Below, in pieces: positions 47,301-56,600 of a stretch of DNA of 64,000 nucleotides (position 1 is its first letter; every line of letters begins with the position of its first letter). The DNA is from Pachyseris speciosa (Eukaryota > Cnidaria > Anthozoa > Scleractinia > Pachyseridae): contig JAEMWC010000048.1 in assembly GCA_016490735.1 (NCBI GenBank), positions 40,001-104,000 on the forward strand. Reading direction: 5' to 3'. Under the pieces are notes generated by a model. It had not been told where the DNA came from, made no database searches, and worked only from the letters and a program-made list of their open reading frames with translations. The translations under genes and the position numbers were made by a program.

Positions 47301-47396
47301 TCGAAGAATTTCGCTCCTCACCTCATCCTCACTAGCGCAAGCAAGATTACTTGCGTGCTCAAGAATTTGATCACTGTCTCTGTCTCTACATTCCAT
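32111..47396 (-). CDS. UTP14: UTP14, U3 snoRNP / small-subunit processome protein, complete, 14 exons
   Basis: UTP14 is a nucleolar protein of the small-subunit processome needed for 18S pre-rRNA processing; yeast Utp14 activates the helicase Dhr1. Exons, in transcription order: 47396-47322, 46053-45977, 45250-45180, 44597-44515, 42880-42818, 42582-42505, 41538-41461, 37687-37562, 36900-36806, 36419-36299, 35822-35745, 35090-34868, 33619-32682, 32353-32111. All splice sites are GT/AG and the phases fit, giving 782 residues (human UTP14A is 771). Recognised blocks in order: EKHENLLKEI, WAPTVKKNREAEHLSFPL, PRTPLEEEV, RALQSYYEAKCRRMKKIKSK, ERVSLKHRNTSKWA, a lysine-rich linker, PGWGSWAG (about 650-657), PRKDKHLSHVIINE, and QFERSMRNPVGKHWNT. 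The start is the first ATG before block 1. Foldback MITEs sit close to two exons. Its promoter is probably shared with the DBHS gene. Confidence 0.95.
33841..34124 (-). mobile_element. AGAGCGG-family MITE, copy 3
   Basis: The left end is GAGCAGTTTTGAGTTGAGTG and the right end TGCTCAATTGAAAACCGCTC. The body carries the reverse-complement words ACCAATCACAGAGCGAAGCA and CAATCACAACAGACC. It lies in UTP14 intron 12. Confidence 0.7.
34341..34840 (-). mobile_element. AGAGCGG-family MITE, copy 4, interrupted by another MITE
   Basis: The ends GAGCGCGCTTTTCGACTGAG and CGACACTCAATATT...ACTCT are diverged. Once the insert 34396-34615 is removed, the rest is collinear with copy 3 (GCAAAGCAATT joined to ACTCTGGCCAATCACAACAG). 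It lies 28 bp from the donor of UTP14 exon 12. Confidence 0.65.
34396..34615 (-). mobile_element. AATT-target MITE nested in AGAGCGG copy 4
   Basis: The ends are GAAGGGCTGGGAATAAAATT and the complement ending TTTATTCCCAGCCCTTC, flanked by AATT at 34392-34395 and 34616-34619. It shares the terminal GAAGGGCT and the AATT target with the 387-bp foldback family, but has a different interior with a poly-T run at 34439-34463. It is therefore a separate subfamily. Confidence 0.75.
35314..35701 (+). mobile_element. AATT-target foldback MITE, copy 2
   Basis: This 388-bp near-perfect palindrome starts GAAGGCGTCGGTGCATAACC and ends GGTTATGCTCCGAGCCCTTC, with AATT at 35310-35313 and 35702-35705. The arms are roughly 170 bp. 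It sits in UTP14 intron 11 and its edge is only about 43 nt from the donor of exon 11 (35745). Confidence 0.85.
37183..37260 (+). repeat. AAT microsatellite, about 25 units
   Basis: An uninterrupted run of AAT/TAA units lies in UTP14 intron 8, between exons 8 and 9. Confidence 0.95.
37688..38461 (-). other. UTP14 intron 7, right-hand segment near exon 8
   Basis: The words AAGCAATGATGACAGCAACG (37831) and, in reverse, a related CAATGATGACGG..TGGCAACG (38120-38155) indicate two diverged inverted repeat copies. Open frames here (for example 38275-38051 minus) are not needed to join exon 7 to exon 8 and show no UTP14 similarity. Confidence 0.4.
38462..39586 (+). mobile_element. Candidate 1.1-kb TIR element
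   Basis: The segment opens AGTCGTGGATA and closes TATCCACGACT, an 11-bp inverted repeat, with no clear target duplication. Inside, GTCTAGCCACAATGTAAA (38991) and ATTTGCATACG followed by TCAAATTTCG recur in the same order in DBHS intron 4 (56932-57025). It is therefore part of a dispersed family. The boundaries are tentative. Confidence 0.35.
39590..40806 (-). other. UTP14 intron 7 sequence
   Basis: This is plain AT-rich intron. No repeat or exon boundary could be supported. Confidence 0.45.
40807..41361 (+). mobile_element. TIR MITE, AGGGCCTGTTTACATGGAGG family
   Basis: The left end is AGGGCCTGTTTACATGGAGG followed by GAGGGTGCCC; the right end is the exact inverted copy ending CATGTAAACAGGCCCT. 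The terminal repeats are at least 30 bp. The interior has CCCGGGGCACCC and GCTAGCCGAG words in both orientations. The target duplication is not clear. The element lies 100 bp 3' of exon 7 on the coding strand. Confidence 0.75.
41720..41990 (-). mobile_element. Second tRNA-derived SINE family
   Basis: On the minus strand the head reads TTAGCTCAGTTGGTAGAGCA, a strong A box, followed directly by CTGGGTTTAAACCCCAG (B-box-like), then ACTCAGGGTCTTTAAATAAC and a body containing CTAAAAAGTCT..AACTATT in complement. The tRNA head lacks a full-length tRNA fold, so this is a SINE, not a tRNA gene. Confidence 0.7.
42025..42447 (+). repeat. Tandem repeat (256-nt unit) with a hammerhead at the joint
   Basis: Unit 1 runs 42025-42280 and unit 2 starts at 42281 and is truncated near 42447. 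Both share TGCTAATGCTTGGGCTCAAT, GGGGTAATGCCC and TTACCAGATCACATTAATTT. Each unit begins directly after a CTGTC, the predicted hammerhead cleavage site. This is the organisation of Penelope-like elements and retrozymes. It lies in UTP14 intron 6. Confidence 0.7.
42231..42295 (+). ncRNA. Hammerhead-ribozyme fold, degenerate core (type I)
   Basis: The outer stem I is GCATTAGC (42231-42238) with GCTAATGC (42288-42295). The inner stem I is CATG (42244-42247) with CGTG (42281-42284). The core is CTGATAA (42248-42254). Stem II is GGCC with GGCC (42255-42258 and 42265-42268) around TAACAA, followed by GAAA (42269-42272). A minimal stem III U-AGCU-G precedes UC. Cleavage would follow C42280. The core has A where the consensus CTGANGA needs G8, so this copy is probably inactive. 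Confidence 0.65.
42919..43320 (+). mobile_element. TA-flanked MITE, ACCGTAAAAGCTCTATTAAG family
   Basis: The left end is TACCGTAAAAGCTCTATTAA and the right end TCAATAGAGCTTTTACGGTA. The interior is full of GGGGGGCTTATTA words. TA at both edges suggests a TA-duplicating (Tc1/mariner-like) origin. It starts 38 nt upstream of the acceptor of UTP14 exon 5, so it occupies the place where a branch point is normally expected. Confidence 0.75.
43946..44289 (+). mobile_element. TIR MITE, GGTTGTTTACCATTTAC family
   Basis: The ends are GGTTGTTTACCATTTACC and GTAAATGGTAAACAACC, with AAT at 43943-43945 and 44290-44292. The interior has inverted words built on GGAAATTTC and ATTTCCAAATGGAAAT. It lies in UTP14 intron 4. 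Confidence 0.75.
44299..44391 (+). mobile_element. 93-bp piggyBac-like MITE
   Basis: TTAA flanks lie at 44295-44298 and 44392-44395. The ends are CCCTTTACTCCCC and GGGGTTAAAGGG. It abuts the previous MITE, separated by two bases from its AAT target copy. Confidence 0.7.
45251..45976 (-). other. UTP14 intron 2
   Basis: This is AT-rich intron between exons 2 and 3. No repeat family or other signal is recognised. Confidence 0.5.
46562..46582 (+). repeat. Poly-C tract
   Basis: A homopolymeric C run sits in a purine/pyrimidine-skewed stretch of UTP14 intron 1. Its length is likely variable or uncertain in the assembly. Confidence 0.8.
46685..46831 (+). mobile_element. Short TA-flanked MITE, AGGTGGTTT family
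   Basis: TATAGGTGGTTTTCACG on the left pairs with GCAAACCACCTAT on the right. The element is about 145 bp, with the inner words CCACCAGCAT/ATGCTGGTGG in opposite orientations. It lies in UTP14 intron 1. Confidence 0.65.
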
Positions 47397-47676
47397 CACA
47401 GGGGCAATCCTGTTTACAAAACAAGAAAAAGAAAGCCAGAAAAGAAAATGGAAACTTCTAAAGCTGTTGGATCAAGATAAAAACACTTCAAATGAGCAAA
47501 ATAACTCAATTATTATTACTCACTTTAAAGCAATCGCGGTCGCCATTGTTTCCTTCTGCTTACCCTCGAAAAGGCATATGGGATGCTTTCTGACCACGTG
47601 GTGTGATTCGCTGGACGCCATCTTTATCAAGCAGCTGGGGAGAATTTGGCTCGTTTCTTTCGCAAAATTTTTGGCC
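47397..47676. promoter_or_regulatory. Shared bidirectional promoter and 5' UTRs of UTP14 and the DBHS gene
   Basis: The UTP14 start codon (47396, minus) and the DBHS start codon (47677, plus) face away from each other with 280 bp between. No TATA box at a credible position is seen. A perfect E-box CACGTG lies at 47595-47600, a YY1-like GCCATCTT at 47617-47624, and another CGCCATTG word at 47541-47548. E-boxes are known at Myc-driven ribosome-biogenesis genes, which would suit UTP14. The regulatory role is inferred. Confidence 0.7.
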
Positions 47677-50600
47677 ATGCCGGCAACTCGTTCTCGTTCG
47701 CGATCACCAAGAAGGTCATCGGCATCACCTTATTCAAAAGATAAAGCCGCGAAACCAAACTCTCGTGAGCTAATAACGATAAAAACCGAGAACAAAGACA
47801 AAGATGGCCCAAGCAGTAAAAACGCAGCTTCGGACCCATCCAAAGCGAAAACGCATACCACAAGCGCAAAGGACAGCAAACCACCGGGAAGGACTTATCG
47901 AAAACCGTCCGAATCACCGGCTTCAAAAGGCTCAGCAAACTGGAATTCTCCAAATGTCAGGAATAAAGAGAGAAAGTTTACTGGTCGATGCCGGCTTTTC
48001 GTCGGGAACCTGGTAAGCTGCGAGGAAGAGGAGCTAAAGGGAATGTTTGAAAAGTACGGAGAGGTCGCTGAAGCATTTGTCAACAAAGAAAAAGGATTTG
48101 GCTTCGTCAGGCTGGTTAGTAATTGGTTCAACTATAGTTAGTGGCTTAAAATGTTACAGTATAAACTGTGATAACAAGGTATTAAGCCGTTGTAAGGCTA
48201 GTGGGGCCGAGCAAATACAGAAACAAATTTGCAATAAATTTGCATTCACACAGTTTGTGTTTATGTTGCATCTTTCATCCAATGTACGTGTGGAATATAA
48301 AAGTGCTATTTTTGCTGTGTTTTTGGGGGACTCAACCTTGTATTTAAAAAAAAACTCTTAATAATCGCATGTATTATTCATATTACATGTACTCCATAGT
48401 CATGTTGCCATTAAAAATATAAAAATTGAATTCATTTCACTCATTCTTTTCTTTGCAGGATACACGACTGAATGCTGAAGCTGCTAAGCAAGGCGTTGAT
48501 GGCACATTCCGCATGGGAAGAACTGTGCGAGTGCGTTTCGCGACACATGCAGCTGCACTGAAAGTGCTGAATCTTGGTCCTGTGGTCACAAATGAGCTGT
48601 TGCATCAAGCATTCTCTCAGTTTGGCGATGTTGAGCGAGCTGTAGTGGTCTGTGATGACAGGGGAAGATCAAAGGGTTATGGCATTGTTGAGTTCTCAAG
48701 GAAAAATTCTGCTCAAACAGCATTACAGCAAGTTAATGATGGCTTATTCCTTCTTGGAAGGTAATTGCTTAGTTACAGTACAGCTCACAGATAAGTGAAC
48801 CAAAATATATGCAAAAAATGCACATACAACAGATGCATAGACAAGTCCATACCAGGAGAGTGGATCTGAGTCCTGTCATTGTAACAAATCCTTTAAAATC
48901 TGCCATTTTAGACATGAGGAAATATGACACAGTTTTGCAGTGTTCCATATAAGAGGGGGGTCTTGGGTCAAAAACCCTACAAGGTCAGCCACATAACCCA
49001 ACAAATTAATAGAAAATTTATAATGGTTTTGTGGGAGCACTCGAAATTTGACCCAATGGAATTCCTTGTTGACACCCTGCATTAAAATCTTATCTGGAAC
49101 CCTGATTTGTATTTGTCAGGCTTCTTTTTCTTCAGAACTCCACGTGCAGTGGTGGTACAACAGATGGAGCATGAAGAAGACGAAGATGGAATCTCAGATG
49201 AAAACATCAGAAGAAACCCTGACTTCCAGAAGTAAGGATTTGTAAAGTATTTTATTTCCTTTTTCTTTTTACAAGGGACTTAACGAGAACGAAAACACTT
49301 TAGAATAGTAACAGGCAAATCGGTTATGACAGCTAACTTGAAAAATCATGGACCTGTATTCAAGAAGGCTATGATACAGAAGTTTGCTACCTGTAGTATT
49401 AGGTTGAGGGTTATGTTTGGATGATCTACTATTGCCAGTCCAGAATTTTGAAACTTTTTTTAGAGAAACAGCACAACCCCACAAGGAGTAATATAACAGG
49501 TTTCTCCTCCACTATGTACAGTTCCGGCCGGAGGGATTGCAGCATGTCCACGCGTGTAATGCATGTGTAATGTGAGTGGACACTGAGTGGGTACTTCATG
49601 GGAACTGCATGGACACTGCGTGTAATGTTTGTGTAAAAATTGCTTTGCATGTACTCATGGCATGCAAGCGATCTTTTGTTATTGATACCCGCAAATTTAC
49701 ATGTACAGTGCAGTGCAGAAATAAGCGTCCTACGCACACGCAAGGGGCACGCACGTTTTTTGCGTATACGCATCTTGAAATGCGCGTGTCGACACGCGTA
49801 TTTGATGCGCGTGTTTACTTTTGTTATTCAGGCTTATACCTTTGCTTTGTGGTTAATTGTTCCGCAAAACAAAAGGCAAGTTACCATCACACAACAAAAT
49901 TGAATATTTAAATCCAGCCTCAAAACGCCGGAACATTCGACAAAGAGATCAGTTTTATACTTGATGATTTGCTGTGGAGATCAACTTTTCTTTCTTGATC
50001 ATCTTGAGTGAATCTTCTTTACTTCTCTCGTTACCGTGAAAACTGAAAAAGATGAACCCCGTGAAAAAACAAACAAGAGAAACTACGATTACAACTACAA
50101 TTTTAGTGTTGTTTTATTGCCGTGGTGTCTTGTTTTTATTAAATATTCCACTTGCTTCGAGCTTTCACCGCCACTGAATACCGACGAGTTCGACCGGCTT
50201 TTTCGACGAACTGCCAAGTCGGAAGTTTGCCTGCAAATTACAAACATTGTTGACATGGTTTCGTAACAACACTGCCGTCGCAATTCGCTACATTTATTTT
50301 GCAATTATAGTTGTTTTGGAATGTGACACGGTTCCCAGTTCATAATTTGTGAAACTATGCCATTCCAGCCGGCGATTGTTTTCGTAACACCGATCTAGTA
50401 CAATGAGTGTGCGAATTCACTGCATCAACAAACACTGTTCATACATTTTCGTTTCAAATGAAAGCGCACTTAACCTGCTCCCTCATTTTATTGACCTCAT
50501 TGTGCAAAGATGAAAACCAAAAACGTGCGATACAAATCTGCGGCGTGACCGCTTCATTAAAAAAATCGCCACGAGACGACGGCAAGACGACATTCACAAG

Positions 50601-53600
50601 CTCAGATTACTGGTTGCCTAGCACGGGACAAAAATTTGCCGAAGTGAGCGCGCGTTCAGTTTGATAAAGCAATAATTTCTACAACAGTCGTATTTGACTT
50701 TCAATGAAAGTAAATGTGTTTTGATTTCTTAAATTCTTTTGTTCGCAACGAAATGGATTTTGATGCAACACACATTCCAAGGCTGTTTTGTAGCAAGCTA
50801 ATTGCCTTGTGAGTATGTTGATTATTGTCTCTTCGTGTCGCTCTACTTTTGAACTCGACTCTAGCTCTAATTCAGCGAGGTTGAAACGAGAAAAGGCTCG
50901 ATCATTTATCCTTTACTTTGTGCGAAAATATCAGTTATTTTTTATTTGTTATTCATTGGAAAAATAATGTCCATTGTCGCGCCAGACATTTCGCTAATAA
51001 TTTATACCCGCTTACTGGTAGTTTGTTGTGACATTGACATACGATAATGGGAGACCAATTCAGCCAACGAAAATAGCTGTTGCCTTGGAATAAAAGCCCA
51101 ATGAAAATAACAATAAAATAAGAACAATAAAGGAACAAAGAGCTAGCTCATACATACTGATGAGCATCGGTGTATGCGCGCATTTGATGCGCATCAAATA
51201 CGCAGATGCGTATGCGCAATTTGGGTAGACGCGTGTCACGCGTATTTTGGGTCGCTTATTTCTGCACTGCACTGTAGTCTGCTGTCAAAAAGTCGCAGAT
51301 ACAGCATGCAACACTGCAATGTAAGTTTCTGCCTTAAACTGGAAAATTGGCCATTTAGGAGCCTAGGACCACTTCCTATGTTGGGACCAGTCTCCTGATT
51401 CCTACCAAACCACAACTGCTCAGTAAGGATGGTGTTGATACAGTACAGCTCAAAGGTATTTGACCAACGCACAAGCAAAACACACGCACGTTTTTTGCGT
51501 TAACGCATTTGCGTTAACGCGTTTGAAAGCGCGTTATTGAAGCGCGCTTTCTCTTTTGTTATTCAGTGCTTGAGTTTCCTTTGTCCAACATTGTTTCCAC
51601 AAACAAAAGAAATAAGCCAAAATAAGCAAACTGCGGCCAGAAATAGGACTGGAAATGCTACAATTGAAGGGCTCGGAGCATAACCATCCTATGTCGAATT
51701 TTGAGTCGTTTTTCGATTTTGCTTGGATTTGTCTGAATTTCTGCATGTGAACTACAATTCGATGGAAACACATTGTATGGTATTTTTTTGACTGATTCAT
51801 CCAGAATCCAGAAATGCATTTTTTCTTACTAAGAAGATGTAATGCAACTTGCAAACCACTCCCATGGAAGGTTGGTTTCTCGGTGTACGTAAGAAAAAAT
51901 GCATTTCTGGATTCTGGATGAATCAGTCAAAAAAATACCATACAATGTGTTTCCATCGAATTGTAGTTCACATGCAGAAATTCAGACAAATCCAAGCAAA
52001 ATCGAAAAACGACTCAAAATTCGACATAGGATGGTTATGCTCCGAGCCCTTCAATTGTATTTCTCTTCATGTTTATTCGACGACAACATTCGCTTAATTC
52101 GTGCCAGTTCCAAAACTCTGACGTTAACAGATGTATCCCTTGTTTGGCCAGACTTTTCAAACCTCGAAACATAATGGCGTTTTCAACGCTCAAACATTGA
52201 ATGAGCTTTCACTGATGACTTTGGCCAAGAGTTATTTTGTCGTAAACAGATCTCCGTAGGACTTTATAATTTGCCGGGCATCCGTTTCATGTGTCCGATA
52301 TATATACTTCTCTGTCTTCTCTGTTATCGTACGAAATTTCTGCGTTGAAAAATCGAGAGAAACATTTTTTTCGTCTTTCGGAAGTTTTCGTTCGTTTGCG
52401 ACTTTTACAATGTTGTTTGTAGATTCTGCTACAAAACTTCGTTTTTCTCGAATGAAATATTTTAATCCTTCGCATGGTTTCCATGAAAATATCCCAGCGA
52501 CATCGTTGTCTGCTATTGGCGAAACATTACTGGCGGCAGTGTAACGCAACTTTGCACGTCTTTCGCTTTTTGATATCGCATTTTGGCCGGTTCATGGCAG
52601 ACAGTGCTACAGTAACTGCGAACAATACCACAACCAGTTGCCATTTTCATTCCGAGAAAGTTCGCTTGCCTTCCATGTTAACAAAATACAGTACAGCTCA
52701 AAGGTATTTGACCAACACACACGCAAAACACACGCACATTTTTTGCGTTAACGCATTTGCGTTAACGCGTTTGAAAGCGCGTTATTGAAGCGCGCTTTCT
52801 CTTTTGTTATTCAGTGCTTGAGTTTCCTTTGTCCAACATTGTTTCCACAAACAAAAGAAATACGCCAAAATAAGCAAACTGCGGCCAGAAATAGGACTGG
52901 AAATGCTACAATTGTATTTCTCTTCATGTTTATTCGACGACAACATTCGCTTAATTCGTGCCAGTTCCAAAACTCTGACGTTAACAGATGTATCCCTTGT
53001 TTGGCCAGACTTTTCAAACCTCGAAACATAATGGCGTTTTCAACGCTCAAACATTGAATGAGCTTTCACTGATAACTTTGGCTAAGAGTTATTTTTGTAT
53101 AAAAATCCATTCTTAATCGTCCCGAACTGAAGCGAAGAAAACCACTCCAACTCGCTTCCGTGGAATTGTTTTGAAAGTTATTTCCCTGCCAACAGGCGGC
53201 GGCGGTGAGAAGGTTACTTCATCAAAACAGTTGAACCCATTACCCACAAAATATCAGCAGTAAAAAAGAACTAGCAAAGAAATACAATCTTTTTAACCGA
53301 CAGAGCAAATTTGCGCGTGCATCTGCTACTGCGGAATGTTCGAAAAGTTCTCGCGCATATGCAAATTTACAGAATTCTGCACGTGCAATTTGATTGATGG
53401 CCAGCGCTACACCGTTTCTTATTTTTGCCGAATTTACAGTTGCACGTATTATTGACGGAATGAAGTTATTTTCGCTTTCTCCGATAAGTCTGTTTCCAGG
53501 TTGTCAATGCATATAGAATCATCGTCACTGGATTCTTCGTCGCTCTCTGACTCATCGTTCCACGGGGAATTCTTCGATCTCTTCATTGTCAACATTGTCT

Positions 53601-56600
53601 CGCGCTTCAAAGTATAACTCGGCAACTTCATCAAAACTTTGGGCATCTTCCGACATGACATGCAAATACGAAACTTCCGTTCTTGAGCTCTCCATGATAA
53701 TAAGACGATAAACGTATACTGGCTAGCGATGGTTTGATAATATTTTTGTTTTTTTTGTGTGTTTGTTTTTGAGTCAATGAGTGGCAAAAATATCACGACC
53801 GCGGATAAAGCAACGGCAATCTTGCACGCTGGACGGTGAAGTAAGAAAATATGAAAGGTCATAATAATTCCTCCATTTCAAGTACATCACTTAGATTTTA
53901 TTTAAAAGGTGATCAATCTGTTAAGTTTTCTTTCTGATAAAGTCTCTGTTTTCGTCGCCGTCTGATGGGACGCTTATAGTGATTTCCTTGCAAAGTCGAT
54001 TTTCTTCTTTCTTTGTGAGAATTTATATTCGTTACGTTAAACTTAATAAAAATACGGTATTTGCACAACATATAGAAATATTTATAAAACAACAAATACC
54101 TTACTTTAAGCAAAAAACTATAATCAGTATGAAATACTCGAGTTTTGCCACGTATCAAATAACACACCACGCGCTCTTCATTTATCACTTCAAATCTATG
54201 CAAATTTGCGCTGAAAATTTGGCGGCGTTTACATTTGGTGCGGCCATTTCGACTCCTTATGAAATGTACTTGAAATCCTTGAAAACATGGTAGCCGTATG
54301 CAAAAAGGGCCTACTTCATAAACTATAAAAGAATGGATGGCATCACAATTATGAACAGTTAAGTACGTCGCGACGTTCATTTACGCAAGCCGCCGGGTAA
54401 TTTTTTATAGTCGCTTTCTCACCGGTTTAATACTTCGGTAGTTTGTTTTGTAAATGCAGTCGCTTGATGAAAATATCATGGTTTACTTGGAAATCGGATA
54501 AATTCTTCGATTTTCCTGATTTAGGCTGAACTGTATTTCTTTATTGGAGCTTTGAAAAATGACAAAAGTTGCCGTGTTACCGAACAATGAACCAAGAACA
54601 ATACGCCAGCTCATACATACTAATGAGTTGTGCTTCAAGCGCGCTTTTGAAGCGCGTTAGATAAACGGACTCGCGTTAACGCATTTCTAACTAACTCGTT
54701 TGAAGCGCGTTAACGTGGACGCTTACCTTTGAGCTGTACTGTACTTCTAAATTTTCGCACAAAGGTTGACTAAACACGATAAACATTGATTTGCAAATCG
54801 CTGTTCTGCTAGCTTTCAACGAGCTTTCGGAGAACGTGACATGGACTCAAAAACCACTTCTTTTGTTTGGCTTAAGCGCTGTTCGCTAGTGTTAACATAC
54901 TGGCAAAGAAATTTCGCAACTTTGCTCTCAAACTTGACCGCAAACTTGAGCGAGTGACATATGATCACTTCGGTTGCCTAGCACGTGACATAAATCTGCC
55001 ACTGATAAAATATTTTCTACCACATGTTCGTTCAGATAAAGCAAGAAACAATCACGCAATGTCGCGAAAATAAACTGGTCAAACTGTATCAAGAAAGCTT
55101 ACAACCCAGGCTAGAAAAGCGCTTATGTACAAAAATAAGCCGCCGGGCAATTTTTTATAGTCGCTTTCTCACCGGTTTAATACTTCAGTAGTTTGTTTTG
55201 TAAATGCAGTCACTTGATGAAAATATCATGGTTTACGTGGAAATCGGATAAATTCTTCGATTTTCCTGATTTAGACTGAACTGTATTTCTTTATTGGAGC
55301 TTTGAAAAATGACAAAAGTTGCCGTGTTATCGAACAATGAACCAAGAACAATACACCAGCTCATACATACTAACGAGTTGTGCTTCAAGCACGCTTTTGA
55401 AGCACGTTAGATAAACGGACTCGCGTTAACGCATTTCTAACTAACTCGTTTGAAGCGCGTTAACGTGGACGCTTACCTTTGAGCTGTACTGTAAGAGGTG
55501 ATGATGGTGGTAGATGCCATTCAAATAAAGTAAGGTACCAGATTCCAGTTATATTCTGGGATATTGTTAAGTGTGATTTATCCTGAATATTATAATTGCT
55601 AAATTATTCACTTCAGGGAGAGAGAGTGTCCTCCACATTTTGTGGCACCAAACACATTTGAGTCAGATTGGGCACAGAGATGGCGTTCACTAGAAGAGGT
55701 GGAAGGTTCTCAGAGAGAAGCTTTGGACAAGCAGTTCAAGGAGGCTCGAGACAAATTAGAAGCTGAAATGGAACAGGCCATTCAGGAGCATGAAACCATG
55801 CTCATGAGGCAGGGTATGACAGGATTTTAAAATTTCATGACAGCAACAATCAGAAATCTGTTTAAACAAAAAAGATTAATTCTCTTGAGTGTTAAAAATT
55901 GCATTTTATATGTATTTTTTAAATTTTGCTAAGTAGTGTTTTGTGTAGTGAAATAGGTTGTTATCAGATTCAGTTTAGCCTCTTCTTCAAGGCAAGTCCT
56001 TCTCCTGAGGTGTTCATGTGAACGTTAGTATTATTTACCTGCAATTTCACTGGATACAGTGTACGTGTAATTGTAGCCTGAAAAGCAGTCGATTCCTTGC
56101 CAAACGCTGAGTGGGGAGATCAAACAAGCAAGTGGGCGAACGAGCGTGACACTGGGGTGAGCAAAAAAATGGGAAGAAGCAGGGAGGGGGTGGGGGCAAA
56201 GGAATAGTCTATATTCAATCCCACTCATTTTACCAAATGCCGTTCATCCACAAATGGAGAGAAGCAATGCATTTTGATTGGTTAGTAGCCTGTTAATCAA
56301 GAAATAAATCAGAAATTTGACAATTCGTGCATAAATCCGACATCAGAAGCACGACAAACTAAGGAATATTTCAGATTTTCTGTTCAGGAAACATTACATG
56401 ATCTTTCACAAAACGACAAACATATTCGTCTGAAACTGGAGCAAGAGGCCTTCAATTTTACCAGCTGGTTTTGGTAAAAGCACCATCTATTACACTGTAA
56501 ATACTTGTGAGAGTGAAGGAGAAAATTTGGCCACATGCACAAAGTTGGTGAACAAAGCAAAAATAGCAAAAACTTGGTGTAAAATTTGTTTTAGAATTGC

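Larger units (their letters stand above)
51441..55491 (+). mobile_element. TA-inserting TIR element Y, interrupted twice
   Basis: The ends are CAGTACAGCTCAAAGGTA and TACCTTTGAGCTGTACTG, with TA at 51439-51440 and 55492-55493. Removing the foldback MITE 51666-52052 and the sister element X leaves about 1.6 kb, close to the size of Z. Subterminal GCGTTAACGC and AAGCGCGCTT palindromes occur at both ends. Within it, the minus-strand frame 52549-52232 is the longest open stretch, and I do not recognise its product. Confidence 0.8.

Noticed and set aside
47467..47676. Longer N-terminus for the DBHS protein using upstream in-frame codons
   Set aside because: The added residues are hydrophobic and lie in the shared promoter. 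The RS-rich start at 47677 fits the family.
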